Assembly: GCF_003323745.1 (NCBI RefSeq)
Contig: NZ_QOIL01000007.1
Coordinates: forward strand, 228,799 to 292,798
DNA from: Sphaerisporangium album
GTDB taxonomy: Bacteria; Actinomycetota; Actinomycetes; Streptosporangiales; Streptosporangiaceae
Direction: 5' to 3'
Length of the DNA: 64,000 bases
Positions 32,442 to 40,754 of this stretch are shown piece after piece. The notes under the pieces are model-generated. The model was given only the letters and a program-made list of their open reading frames with translations. It was not told the DNA's origin and did not search any database. A program made the position numbers and the translations under genes. Each line of letters opens with the position of its first letter. Position 1 is the stretch's first letter.

Positions 32442-33809
32442 GTGGGCTTCTGGCGCGACTGGTCCGTGCGGACTCGGCTCACGTGGGTGGCGAGCACCGT
32501 CATGGCGCTGGCCTGCGCGGGCGTCAGCGTGCTCGTGTTCATGGGCGTGCACAGCCTGGCGGTCACGCAGCGCGTTCAGCACATCATCCTCGCCGACCTG
32601 CGCGTGTCCCACCTGATCAAGCTCGGGCGGCTCAGGCACCCGATCCCCGACCAGGACATCTCGGCCGTCCAGGTGCTCGACGAGGCCGGGCGGATCATCG
32701 CCACCACCCGCAACATGGCCGGGCTGGACCCCATCACGCCCCTCACGCCCCCGGACCTGAAGGCCGAGGCGCATACGTTGACCTGCTCCTCCCCCGGCTT
32801 CCCCGACGACTGCGTGCACGTCGTGGTGCTGCGGCACTACCGCGACGCGGGCAACCTGCTGATCTACGGCGCCGACCCGGTGATCCCCTGGTTCGTCCAT
32901 CCGGTGCTGCTCGCCGTGATGGCGGCCGCGACGCTGACGCTGACGACGGCCACCGCGTACGGGACGTACCGGATGATCAACCGGACCCTGGCCCCCGTCG
33001 ACAGCCTGCGCACCGAGCTCGCCGAGATCACCGCCTCGGACCTCAGCCGGCGCGTGCCTCTGCCGCCACGCCGCGACGAGCTGCGCGGGCTCGCCGAGAC
33101 GGTCAACCAGACGCTGGACCGGCTGCAACAGGCCGTCGAACGGCAGCGCCGCTTCGCCTCAGACGCCTCCCACGACCTGCGCAGCCCGATCACGGCGATA
33201 CGGACCCAGGTCGAGGACGCCCTGGCGAACCCGGACGACACCGACTGGCCCAAGACCGCCGAGGCGATGACCTCCAGCCTCGACCGCCTCCAGGCCATCG
33301 TCACCGACCTGCTGGTCATCGCCCGGCTGGACTCCGGCGAGCGGGTCACCCGCGACCACATCGACCTCGCCGAGCTGGCGCGCGCCGAGACCGGCCGCCG
33401 GTCCCGGGGCGAACGGCTCGTGACGGACCTTCAGCCGGGGGTCGTGGTGAGCGGCGACCGGCTGCAACTCGCGCGGCTGCTCACCAACCTGCTCGACAAC
33501 GGCGAACGGCACGCGGCCTCCACCGTCACGGTGTCCCTGCGCCGCGAGGGCGACCACGCCGTCATGGAGGTCGTCGACGACGGCGAGGGCATCCGCCCCG
33601 AACACCGCGAGGTGGTCTTCCAGCGCTTCACCCGCCTGGCCGCCGGCCGCGAGAAGGACACCCAGGGCACCGGCCTGGGCCTCGCCATAGCCCGCGAGAT
33701 AGCCGAACGCCACGAGGGCACCCTGACCATCGAAGACTCCCCCGTAGGCGCCCGCTTCGTCTTCCGCATGCCGGCCCTGGGACTCCCCACGAACCGCCGG
33801 ACCCCCTGA
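32442..33809 (+). CDS. Sensor histidine kinase (HAMP, HisKA, HATPase)
   Basis: 455 residues from a GTG at 32442. Two membrane segments (~12-36 and ~150-175) flank a ~110-residue extracellular sensor containing two Cys (LTCSSPGFPDDCVH). A HAMP domain follows (MINRTLAPVDSLRTELAEI). The phosphorylated His lies in FASDASHDLRSPITAI. N box LLTNLLDNGERHA, G1 DDGEGI and G2 GTGLGLAIA complete the ATPase. No response regulator is adjacent on either side, so it is an orphan kinase. The signal is unknown; proximity to the peptide importer may be chance. Confidence 0.93.
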   Translation: MGFWRDWSVRTRLTWVASTVMALACAGVSVLVFMGVHSLAVTQRVQHIILADLRVSHLIKLGRLRHPIPDQDISAVQVLDEAGRIIATTRNMAGLDPITPLTPPDLKAEAHTLTCSSPGFPDDCVHVVVLRHYRDAGNLLIYGADPVIPWFVHPVLLAVMAAATLTLTTATAYGTYRMINRTLAPVDSLRTELAEITASDLSRRVPLPPRRDELRGLAETVNQTLDRLQQAVERQRRFASDASHDLRSPITAIRTQVEDALANPDDTDWPKTAEAMTSSLDRLQAIVTDLLVIARLDSGERVTRDHIDLAELARAETGRRSRGERLVTDLQPGVVVSGDRLQLARLLTNLLDNGERHAASTVTVSLRREGDHAVMEVVDDGEGIRPEHREVVFQRFTRLAAGREKDTQGTGLGLAIAREIAERHEGTLTIEDSPVGARFVFRMPALGLPTNRRTP

Positions 33810-33882
33810 CGCCCCGGCGCGGACGGACGTGCGCCGTCGAACGCCGGGGCCTCGCCTCGGGGGCTCGCTCCCGATCGAGGTT

Positions 33883-33950
33883 CGCCGCGTACACCGATTC
33901 GCCGCGTACACCACGTCGCCGCCTACACCACGTCGCCGCCTACACCGAGG
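33883..33950. repeat. Four 17-bp tandem repeats
   Basis: Four units of the form CGCCGCSTACACCACGT follow one another between the convergent kinase and amidohydrolase genes, with 1-3 differences per unit. The function is unknown; it may be a simple expansion in intergenic DNA. Confidence 0.7.
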
Positions 33951-33979
33951 CGATCACCCGGCCGCCCGGCGGACGGGGT

Positions 33980-35194
33980 TCACAGGGGTGCCGTCACGCT
34001 GCCCGCCTGGATCACCGTGCGGCGCTCGGGGCCCGCCCACAGGACCGACGGGTCGGCGAACGGGTCGCCGTCCAGGATCACCAGGTCGGCGACGGCGCCC
34101 GGCTCGACGCGGCCCAGATCCGGGCGGCCGATGAGGTCGGCGTTCACGGACGTGGCCGACCGCAGCGCCTCCAGGACGCCCTCGACCTCCACCTGGAGCC
34201 GGAGCCCGTTGAGCTGCTCGTCGTCGAGCGCCCCCATGAGGTCGGTGCCGAAGCCGATGCGCACCCCCGCCGCCCTCGCGATCTCGACCGCCCGGCGGCC
34301 GGCCTCCAGCACCTCGGCGTTCTTGGCCCGGGAGATCGGGCCGAGGCCGAGGTCCTCGCCTCGCCTGTCCATCGCGTCGTACGTCGCGAGGGTGGGCACG
34401 AGGAAGGCGCCGTGCTCGGCCATCAGCTTGGCGGCCGGCCGGTCCAGCAGGTTGCCGTGCTCGATGGAGCGCACTCCGTTCTCGACCGAGTGGACGATCG
34501 CCTCGGGCGAGTAGGCGTGCGCGGCCACGTAGCTGCCCCGGCGCGAGGCCTCGGCGGTGACCGCGCGGACCTCCTCGGGTGAGTACTGCGGAACCCGGAT
34601 CGGGTCGGTCAGCGAAACCACCCCGCCCGACGTCATGATCTTGATGGCGTGGGCGCCCCGCCGGAAGCGGTCGCGTACGGCCCGGCGCAGCGGGTCCACG
34701 CCGTCCACGATCTCGCCGGTGTGGCTTCCGCAGGCACAGAGGTCCTGGTCGCCCGGGCGGGGATCGCCGTGCCCGCCGGTCTGGGTCAGGGCCGGTCCCG
34801 TGTACAGGTAACGCGGCGAGCGGACCAGCCCTTGGGCGATGGCCTTCGCCAGGCCGGGGTCTCCTCCGGCCACGTCGCGCACGGTCGTGAACCCCCGGCC
34901 GAGCGCGGCGGCGAGCCGGCGGCCGCCGGCCAGCGCGAGGTAGCTCAGCGGAGCCGACTCGATCTCCAGCAGGCTCAGCGAGACGCCGTAGGCGTGGAAG
35001 TGGGCGTCGATGAGGCCGGGGACGACCGTGCCGCCCCGCGCGTCGATCACCCGTTCCGCGGCCCCCGCGGCGCCGCCGACCTGGACGACGACGCCGCCGG
35101 AGACGTGCACCGGCCCGTCGGTGAGCTCGGCCGACCGGCCGTCGAACACGGCGGCGTTGACGATGGTCAGGTCTCCCGCGAGCGAGGAACCCAT
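33980..35194 (-). CDS. Imidazolonepropionase-like amidohydrolase
   Basis: 404 residues of the metal-dependent amidohydrolase family. The HxH motif is GLIDAHFHAYG, the possible carbamylated or ligand Lys is AIKIMTSGG, the His ligands are YVAAHAYSP and SIEHGNLL, and the catalytic Asp is FGTDLMG. The C-terminus returns to the beta-sandwich (GAVADLVILDGDP). Members act on imides, prolidase-type dipeptides or other amides. It lies ~50 bp downstream of the hyuB gene on the same strand, so it probably opens or cleaves a product of the hydantoinase-type enzyme. Confidence 0.88.
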   Translation of the reverse strand: MGSSLAGDLTIVNAAVFDGRSAELTDGPVHVSGGVVVQVGGAAGAAERVIDARGGTVVPGLIDAHFHAYGVSLSLLEIESAPLSYLALAGGRRLAAALGRGFTTVRDVAGGDPGLAKAIAQGLVRSPRYLYTGPALTQTGGHGDPRPGDQDLCACGSHTGEIVDGVDPLRRAVRDRFRRGAHAIKIMTSGGVVSLTDPIRVPQYSPEEVRAVTAEASRRGSYVAAHAYSPEAIVHSVENGVRSIEHGNLLDRPAAKLMAEHGAFLVPTLATYDAMDRRGEDLGLGPISRAKNAEVLEAGRRAVEIARAAGVRIGFGTDLMGALDDEQLNGLRLQVEVEGVLEALRSATSVNADLIGRPDLGRVEPGAVADLVILDGDPFADPSVLWAGPERRTVIQAGSVTAPL

Positions 35195-35245
35195 TTCAGC
35201 ACCCCTTTCCGGCGGCGCCCCGGGGGCTCACCGCGACGATCAGGT

Positions 35246-36964
35246 TCATACGGCCGCCCCGCCCCGGAGCCCCGCGGTGGCGTCGAGGTCCACCTCAAAG
35301 GTGTCCGGATCGACCACGACGCCGTAGTCGCGGGCGGCCGCGGCGGCGGTCACGAAGCCGTTGCGCACGTCCTTGGCCACCCGCTCCGGCTCGCGCTCGA
35401 ACGGGTCGCCGTACCCGCCGCCACCGCCGGTGTTGTTGACCAGCACGTCGCCGGCCGCCAGGCGGTTGTAGCTGCCGCCCTGTGTCACCTCGCGGCCGGT
35501 GCCGGGGTTGAGCACGATGTGGTTGTTCTCCCCCGGCCGCCCGTCCCCGATCGGCCACGGCCTGGTCCTGGTCTTGTAGACCAGGCAGATGCCGGTGGAC
35601 GGCGCGGTGAACCGGTACGTCCGCCCGACGCCGACGCCGCCGCGGTGCCGGCCCGCGCCTCCGGTGTCCGGCCGGTAGCCGTAGGACTCGATGAACATCG
35701 GCGACTTGGTCTCCAGGATCTCGACGGGGTTGTTGCGGCATCCGGGCTCGGACAGGTGCATGATCCCGTCCTCGCCGTCGCCCCCGGCGTGCCCGCCGAA
35801 CCCGACGGCCTCGTTGGTCGCCTCCAGCCACGCCTCGCCGTTGCGGGGGTTGACCCCGAGGCCCATCATCGAGCTGACGTCGCCGCCGGAGCACGCGGGC
35901 ACCCGGTCCGGCATGCCCTGCGCGAGCGCCTTCAGCACGACCTCGCCGCCGAGCAGCCCGGTCCACAGGGTGAAGGTCGGCATGGGCGGTACGGCGTGCA
36001 TCACCGACCCGGGTTCGGTGACGACGCGCATCGGCCGGAAGTTCCCGGCGACCACCGAGGTGTCCGGGGTCGTCAGCGCCTTGAAGATGAGGCTGCAGAA
36101 GGCCTCGGTCTGGCCCACGGGAAGGTTGATGGGCCCCTTCACGTCACGGTCGCTGCCGGTCCAGTCGATGACCATCTCGTCGTCGGTGATCGTGACCGTG
36201 ACCTGCATCCTGATCAGGCGGTCGAGGTCGACACCGTCGTTGTCCACGAAGTCGTGGGCCGTCCAGGTTCCCTTGGGGAGCTTGGCCAGGGCCAGGCGGG
36301 CGAGCCTCTCCCCGTGGTCGTTGATCGCGTCCATCGCGCCGAGGAGGGTGCCGGCGCCGTACTTGGCCGCGATCTCCTGGGTACGGCGGACGCCGGTGAC
36401 GCAGGCGGACACCTGCGCCTGGATGTCGCCGATGGTCCGCTCCGGCATCCGGCTGTTGAAGCGGATCAGGTTGAACACGTCGTCGTTCTGGACACCGCCC
36501 CGGTAGAGCTTGGTGGCCGGGAAGAAGATCCCCTCCTGCGACATGTCCGTGGAGTCCAGGACGTATCCGGGGTCCTTCTGCTTCAGGTCGAGGACGTGGA
36601 TCCGGCACGAGGCGAAGCCGATGAGCTCGTCCTGGTGGTGGATGGGGGCGAAGACCAGCGGGTCCAGGGTGTGGGCGGAGGACCAGTACGGGTAGTTGAG
36701 GATCACGACGTCGCCGGGCCGCAGGCCGTCCTCGCCTAGGAACTCCACGGCCTTCTTGATGCCGTGGTCGTTCCCCCTGGTGAAGACCGCGATGCCGGGC
36801 GCGTCCGCGACGACGTCCCCCTTGGCGTCGTGGATGCCGATGCCGTAGTCGTGGATCTCGTACACCACGGTGTTGTACGCCGTGCGGCACAGGTTGCGGG
36901 CCATCTCCTCCGCCGCGGCGAGCAGCCCGTGCCGGATGATCTCTGTGGTGATGGAGTCGTTCAT
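35246..36964 (-). CDS. hyuB: Hydantoinase B/oxoprolinase family subunit (first pair)
   Basis: 572 residues of the HyuB family, which pairs with HyuA to hydrolyse cyclic amides with ATP. Visible blocks are ITTEIIRHGLLAAAEEMAR, GDVVILNYPYWSSAHTLD, IDWTGSDRDVKGPINLPVGQ and, near the C-terminus, NTGGGGGYGDPFER. The ATG overlaps the hyuA stop by 4 bp, so the two subunits are translationally coupled. Family members include N-methylhydantoinase, 5-oxoprolinase and caprolactamase, so the ring cannot be specified. A second, only distantly similar hyuB lies at 47506-49182. Confidence 0.9.
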   Translation of the reverse strand: MNDSITTEIIRHGLLAAAEEMARNLCRTAYNTVVYEIHDYGIGIHDAKGDVVADAPGIAVFTRGNDHGIKKAVEFLGEDGLRPGDVVILNYPYWSSAHTLDPLVFAPIHHQDELIGFASCRIHVLDLKQKDPGYVLDSTDMSQEGIFFPATKLYRGGVQNDDVFNLIRFNSRMPERTIGDIQAQVSACVTGVRRTQEIAAKYGAGTLLGAMDAINDHGERLARLALAKLPKGTWTAHDFVDNDGVDLDRLIRMQVTVTITDDEMVIDWTGSDRDVKGPINLPVGQTEAFCSLIFKALTTPDTSVVAGNFRPMRVVTEPGSVMHAVPPMPTFTLWTGLLGGEVVLKALAQGMPDRVPACSGGDVSSMMGLGVNPRNGEAWLEATNEAVGFGGHAGGDGEDGIMHLSEPGCRNNPVEILETKSPMFIESYGYRPDTGGAGRHRGGVGVGRTYRFTAPSTGICLVYKTRTRPWPIGDGRPGENNHIVLNPGTGREVTQGGSYNRLAAGDVLVNNTGGGGGYGDPFEREPERVAKDVRNGFVTAAAAARDYGVVVDPDTFEVDLDATAGLRGGAAV

Positions 36965-39057
36965 GGGGTGAGCTCCTTGGCTGCGGAGGCGGCGAGTCCT
37001 GAGGCGACGGTGCCCGGGGCGACGGAGATGACCAGCTCGCCGTACGGCCCGACCGTGAGGGCGTCCCCGGCGTGGATGACCGTGGTGGCCGTGTGCTCGG
37101 CGATCACCGCCGGGCCCTCGATGGCGTCGCCGGCGAGCAGCGACTCGCGGGTGTGGAGCGCGTAGCCGGCGGCCGGCCGGTCCGCCGACAGGTGGACGGC
37201 GCGGGCGCCCTCGGCCTCCGGCGCGCCGGACTCGCGCCGCGCCACGGGCGGCAGCGCGGGTTTGTCCACCGATCCCGTGGCCCGGAGTCGTAGCGTCGTG
37301 ACCTCGACCGGGTCGCCCATCGTGTGCCCGTACTGCCGCTCGTGCAGCCGGGCGAAGCTCTCCGCGACTTCGGCGACCATGCCGGCCGCGTCGGCGGCGC
37401 TCGCGGGGAAGGACACGGTCACCGAGTGCTCCTGGCCCGCGTACCGGACGTCCAGCGACCGGCTCAGGGTCACGCTCCCCTCGCCGAACCCCTCGGCCGC
37501 GAGCTGTGCCAGGGCCTCGCGCTCCATCTCGGCGTAGGACGCCTCCACGTCCGAAGGGTCCAGCCGGTCGAGCTGCGCGACCGAGGTGCGGGCGAAGTCG
37601 TGCTGCACGTCGGCCATCAGCATCCCGAAGGCGGAGAAGGCACCCTGACCCGGCGGGACGACGACGGTGGGAATGCCCAGCTCGCGCGCCACCTCGACGG
37701 CCACCAGCCCTCCGCCGCCGCCGAAGGACAGCAGGGCGAAGTCCTTGGGGTCACGGCCGAGCTCGACGGTGATCGCCCGCACCGCGCCCATGATCTTGGT
37801 GGTGGAGATGCGGACGATGCCCCGGGCGAGCTCCCTGACGGTCATGCCCAGCTCGGTGGCGATCGGCTGGAGCGCCTTGTCCGCCAGGGCGGCGTCCAGG
37901 GTCAGCCTGCCGCCCAGCGGCGTGCCGCCGCCGAGATATCCCAGCGCCAGGGCGGCGTCGGTGAAGGTGGGCGCCGTACCGCCCCGGCCGTAGCACGCCG
38001 GTCCGGGCGCGGCGCCCGCGCTCTGCGGCCCGACCTGGAGCGCGCCGGCCTCGTCCAGCCACGCGATCGAGCCGCCGCCCGCGCCGATGGTGTGGATGTA
38101 CAGCGACGGGGTGTTGATGGGCATCTGCTCGAACTCGGCGCCCTGGTACAGGACGGGCTCGGAGTCGAGGATCAGGGACGCGTCGAGGCTGGTCCCGCCC
38201 ATGTCGATGGTGATCAGATTCGGCCGGTCCAGGATCTTGGACAGGGCGGCCGCGCCGATGACGCCCCCGGCCGGACCGGAGAGGATCAGGCTCACCGGCT
38301 GCTCCCGCGCCGAGCGCGCGGTCATCGCCCCGCCGCCGGAGCGCGTCATCAGGAAGCGCCCGCCGAACCCGCCGGAGGCGAGCTCCTCCTCCAGCGTGTG
38401 CAGGTAGCGGCGCACGATGGGCTTGACGTACGCGTCCAGGACGGCGGTGCTGGTGCGCTCGTACTCCCGGTACTCCCGCGACAGCTCGTGGGACAGCGTA
38501 ACCGCCACCTCCGGCGCCACCTCGGCGAGCACCTCCCGCATCCGCAGCTCGTGGCCGGGGTTGGCGTAGGAGTGCAGGAAGGCGACCGCCACAGACCGGT
38601 ACCCGCGCGCGGCGACGACCTCCGCCACGCGCCGCGCGTCGCCGACGTCGAAGGGGGTGTGCACGGTGCCGTCGAAGCGGCTCCGCTCGGTGACCTCGAA
38701 GGTGTCGTAACGCTCCAGCAGCGCGGGGGGCTTGCGGTAGGTGATGTCGTAGTTGGTCCTGCGGTCGGTCCGCCCGAGAAGGTAGACGTCGCGGAAACCC
38801 CGGGTGCCGATCACTGCGGTACGCGCGCCGGTGCGCGTCAGCAGCGCGTTCAGGCCGAGGGTCGTCCCGTGGGTGAACATCCCGATGTCCGCCATGGGCG
38901 CCCGCGCCACCCCGAAGGCGTTCATGACACCCTTTGTCGGCGCCTCGGGGGTCGTCGGCACCTTGTCGAAGCGGAGCTCGCCCGTCTCGGGGATCAGCTC
39001 GACGATGTCGGTGAACGTCCCACCGACGTCGATCGCCAGCCTGCTCGCCTTGTTCAT
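36961..39057 (-). CDS. hyuA: Hydantoinase A/oxoprolinase family subunit (first pair)
   Basis: 698 residues. The N-terminal ATPase domain (Hydant_A_N) has RLAIDVGGTFTDIVEL, and the second phosphate loop is NLITIDMGGTSLDASLI, followed by INTPSLYIHTIGAGGGSIAW. The helical RTSTAVLDAYVKPI region is typical. This subunit binds ATP and phosphorylates the cyclic amide before hydrolysis with HyuB. It is the first gene of a minus-strand operon hyuA-hyuB-amidohydrolase and is divergent from the ABM-protein gene, with ~280 bp of shared upstream DNA. Confidence 0.92.
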   Translation of the reverse strand: MNKASRLAIDVGGTFTDIVELIPETGELRFDKVPTTPEAPTKGVMNAFGVARAPMADIGMFTHGTTLGLNALLTRTGARTAVIGTRGFRDVYLLGRTDRRTNYDITYRKPPALLERYDTFEVTERSRFDGTVHTPFDVGDARRVAEVVAARGYRSVAVAFLHSYANPGHELRMREVLAEVAPEVAVTLSHELSREYREYERTSTAVLDAYVKPIVRRYLHTLEEELASGGFGGRFLMTRSGGGAMTARSAREQPVSLILSGPAGGVIGAAALSKILDRPNLITIDMGGTSLDASLILDSEPVLYQGAEFEQMPINTPSLYIHTIGAGGGSIAWLDEAGALQVGPQSAGAAPGPACYGRGGTAPTFTDAALALGYLGGGTPLGGRLTLDAALADKALQPIATELGMTVRELARGIVRISTTKIMGAVRAITVELGRDPKDFALLSFGGGGGLVAVEVARELGIPTVVVPPGQGAFSAFGMLMADVQHDFARTSVAQLDRLDPSDVEASYAEMEREALAQLAAEGFGEGSVTLSRSLDVRYAGQEHSVTVSFPASAADAAGMVAEVAESFARLHERQYGHTMGDPVEVTTLRLRATGSVDKPALPPVARRESGAPEAEGARAVHLSADRPAAGYALHTRESLLAGDAIEGPAVIAEHTATTVIHAGDALTVGPYGELVISVAPGTVASGLAASAAKELTP

Positions 39058-39212
39058 CGTTGGCTTCCTTCCTGTCCGGGACGCTCGCGTCCGGCGCGGC
39101 CGAGACGGGCCTCGGGACGACCGGCGGCGTTCTCCCGGTGCCGTGGGCGCGGTGGCCGCGAACGACCACGCGCACAGCCTGACTTCGCCTGTTCAGAAGG
39201 GGTGCGGCGGGG

Positions 39213-39241
39213 CGCACAGCGGCGGCGGGCCGCACTGTGCG
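39213..39241. promoter_or_regulatory. Inverted repeat between divergent hyuA and ABM genes
   Basis: CGCACAG at 39213-39219 and CTGTGCG at 39235-39241 form a dyad with a 15-base centre in the ~280-bp divergent intergenic region. It may be an operator for the local PucR regulator or another factor. Confidence 0.4.
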
Positions 39242-39335
39242 GGGCGCCCAGGGGAGGGCTGGACCGGTTTCTACAGTTTCTGCCACGTCGTCGGGCCTCG
39301 ACGGCCGGCACCGTCCGATCCGTTCGGAGGGACAC

Positions 39336-39668
39336 ATGATCCGCAGTGTTCTGTACCTGAGACCGCTCCCCGGCAAGGAGGGCGATCTCGAGGAGTTCTT
39401 CGCCCGCCACGGTGTGCTGAACCGGGCGCTGTCCCTGCCGGGCTGTCATGGGACCACGTTGCATCGCCCCGCCGAGCCGGGCGGGCCGTACCTGGTCACC
39501 GCGACGTGGACCGATGAGCCCGGCTACCAGGAGTGGCTCGACGACCCCTGGCGTCAGCGGGTCACCGGGGAGCTGGGCGCGCTGCTGGACGGCGGGCCCC
39601 GTGCGGACCAGGGCGGCGGGATCTACACGATCGTGGCGGCGGCCGGCGACGAAGAGGCGCCCAAGTGA
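39336..39668 (+). CDS. Antibiotic-biosynthesis-monooxygenase (ABM) domain protein
   Basis: 110 residues, a single ferredoxin-like ABM domain: MIRSVLYLRPLPGKEGDLEE at the start, LPGCHGTTLHRP, and YLVTATWTDEPGYQEWLD, the usual ABM pattern. The ATG follows GGAGGGACAC. Such proteins are small dimeric oxygenases, haem-degrading enzymes or non-catalytic accessory factors. Its stop overlaps the frame of the next gene, so it is probably the first gene of the transporter operon. Confidence 0.8.
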   Translation: MIRSVLYLRPLPGKEGDLEEFFARHGVLNRALSLPGCHGTTLHRPAEPGGPYLVTATWTDEPGYQEWLDDPWRQRVTGELGALLDGGPRADQGGGIYTIVAAAGDEEAPK

Positions 39669-39676
39669 GAAGCGGG

Positions 39677-40726
39677 ATGCACATGCACATCAAGAACAAG
39701 GGACTCGCCCTCGGTGTCGTGGCCGGGGTGCTGGCGCTGAGCACGGCGTGCGTGGCGCCGGAATCGGACACCACCTCCACCGCGGCGACAGATACGGCTT
39801 CCGCGAACGCATCGGCCGGTTCTGGCGGCGGGCACAAGCGCATCGCCTTCTTCGGGTTCGCGCGGGCCAACTCGTTCGCCTCGGCCACCTGGTCGGGCAT
39901 CGAGGAGTACGCCAAGGCCAACGATGCCGAGGCCGAGTTCTTCGACCCCAACTTCGACGCCCAGGCCCAGGTCCAGCAGATCCAGGACGCGGTCACCTCC
40001 AAGCGCTTCGACGTGTTCGTCGTGCAGGCCAACGACGGCGCGGCCGTGGTGCCCGCGGTCAAGCAGGCGGTGGCGGCCGGGATCACCGTGGTGGCCGAGT
40101 TCACCCCGGTGGGCACCCGCTACGACACCGCCGACTCGCAGGTGCCGGGCGTGATCACGCTGCTGGACGTCCCCGTGGACAACGGCCGCAAGCTCGGCGA
40201 GCTGGGCGTGGCCGCCTGTGAGAGCAAGAAGCTCGACCCCTGCGAGGTCGCCTACCTGGAGGGCTTCAAGTCGCTTCCGCTGGACAACGCCCGCACCGAC
40301 GCGGCCGTCAAGGCCATCGAGGCCGGCGCCGGCGCGAAGCTGGTCGCGCGGGTCGAGGGCGGCTACACCAAGGAGAGCGGCCGCAAGGCGGCGCAGGACG
40401 TGCTCCAGTCCCACCCGGGTGTCGACGTCGTCATCGGCTCCTCCCAGGCGATCGCCGGCGCCGAGGCGGTGTTCAAGGGCAAGGACGTCATGCTGATCGG
40501 CAACGGCGGCTCCCGCCAGGCGGTGCAGGCCGTGCAGGAGGGCCGCTGGTTCGCCACCTACTACCTGCCGGAGAAGTCCGCCGGCGCCAAGGCGGCCGAG
40601 CTCGGCCTGGCCAAGGCGCGCGGCGGGAACGTGGCCACGACCAACAGCTCGACCGATCTGGCCCCCGGCGAGGGCAAGGGCACCAAGGACGTGCTCGCCG
40701 GCGTCCAGGGCGAGTACGACGAGTAG
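39677..40726 (+). CDS. Periplasmic-binding-protein lipoprotein (RbsB-like)
   Basis: About 349 residues. The start is ambiguous among GTG 39665, ATG 39677 and ATG 39683. The lipobox is LALSTACVAP, followed by a Ser/Thr linker. The type I binding-protein fold (Peripla_BP_4) is shown by KRIAFFGFARANSFASATW, DVFVVQANDGAAVVPAVKQA and VDVVIGSSQAIAGAEAVF. These proteins bind sugars or small cyclic molecules for RbsA/RbsC-type importers. The surrounding hydantoinase-type genes argue for a cyclic amide or similar nitrogen compound, not a sugar; this is inference. Confidence 0.88.
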   Translation: MHMHIKNKGLALGVVAGVLALSTACVAPESDTTSTAATDTASANASAGSGGGHKRIAFFGFARANSFASATWSGIEEYAKANDAEAEFFDPNFDAQAQVQQIQDAVTSKRFDVFVVQANDGAAVVPAVKQAVAAGITVVAEFTPVGTRYDTADSQVPGVITLLDVPVDNGRKLGELGVAACESKKLDPCEVAYLEGFKSLPLDNARTDAAVKAIEAGAGAKLVARVEGGYTKESGRKAAQDVLQSHPGVDVVIGSSQAIAGAEAVFKGKDVMLIGNGGSRQAVQAVQEGRWFATYYLPEKSAGAKAAELGLAKARGGNVATTNSSTDLAPGEGKGTKDVLAGVQGEYDE

Positions 40727-40754
40727 CCGGAGCGGCTCGGAAGGGGGTCACCCG

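Noticed and set aside
33883..33950. Tandem repeats as plasmid-like iterons
   Set aside because: They are only four short GC-rich units between two ordinary chromosomal genes, with no replication gene nearby.
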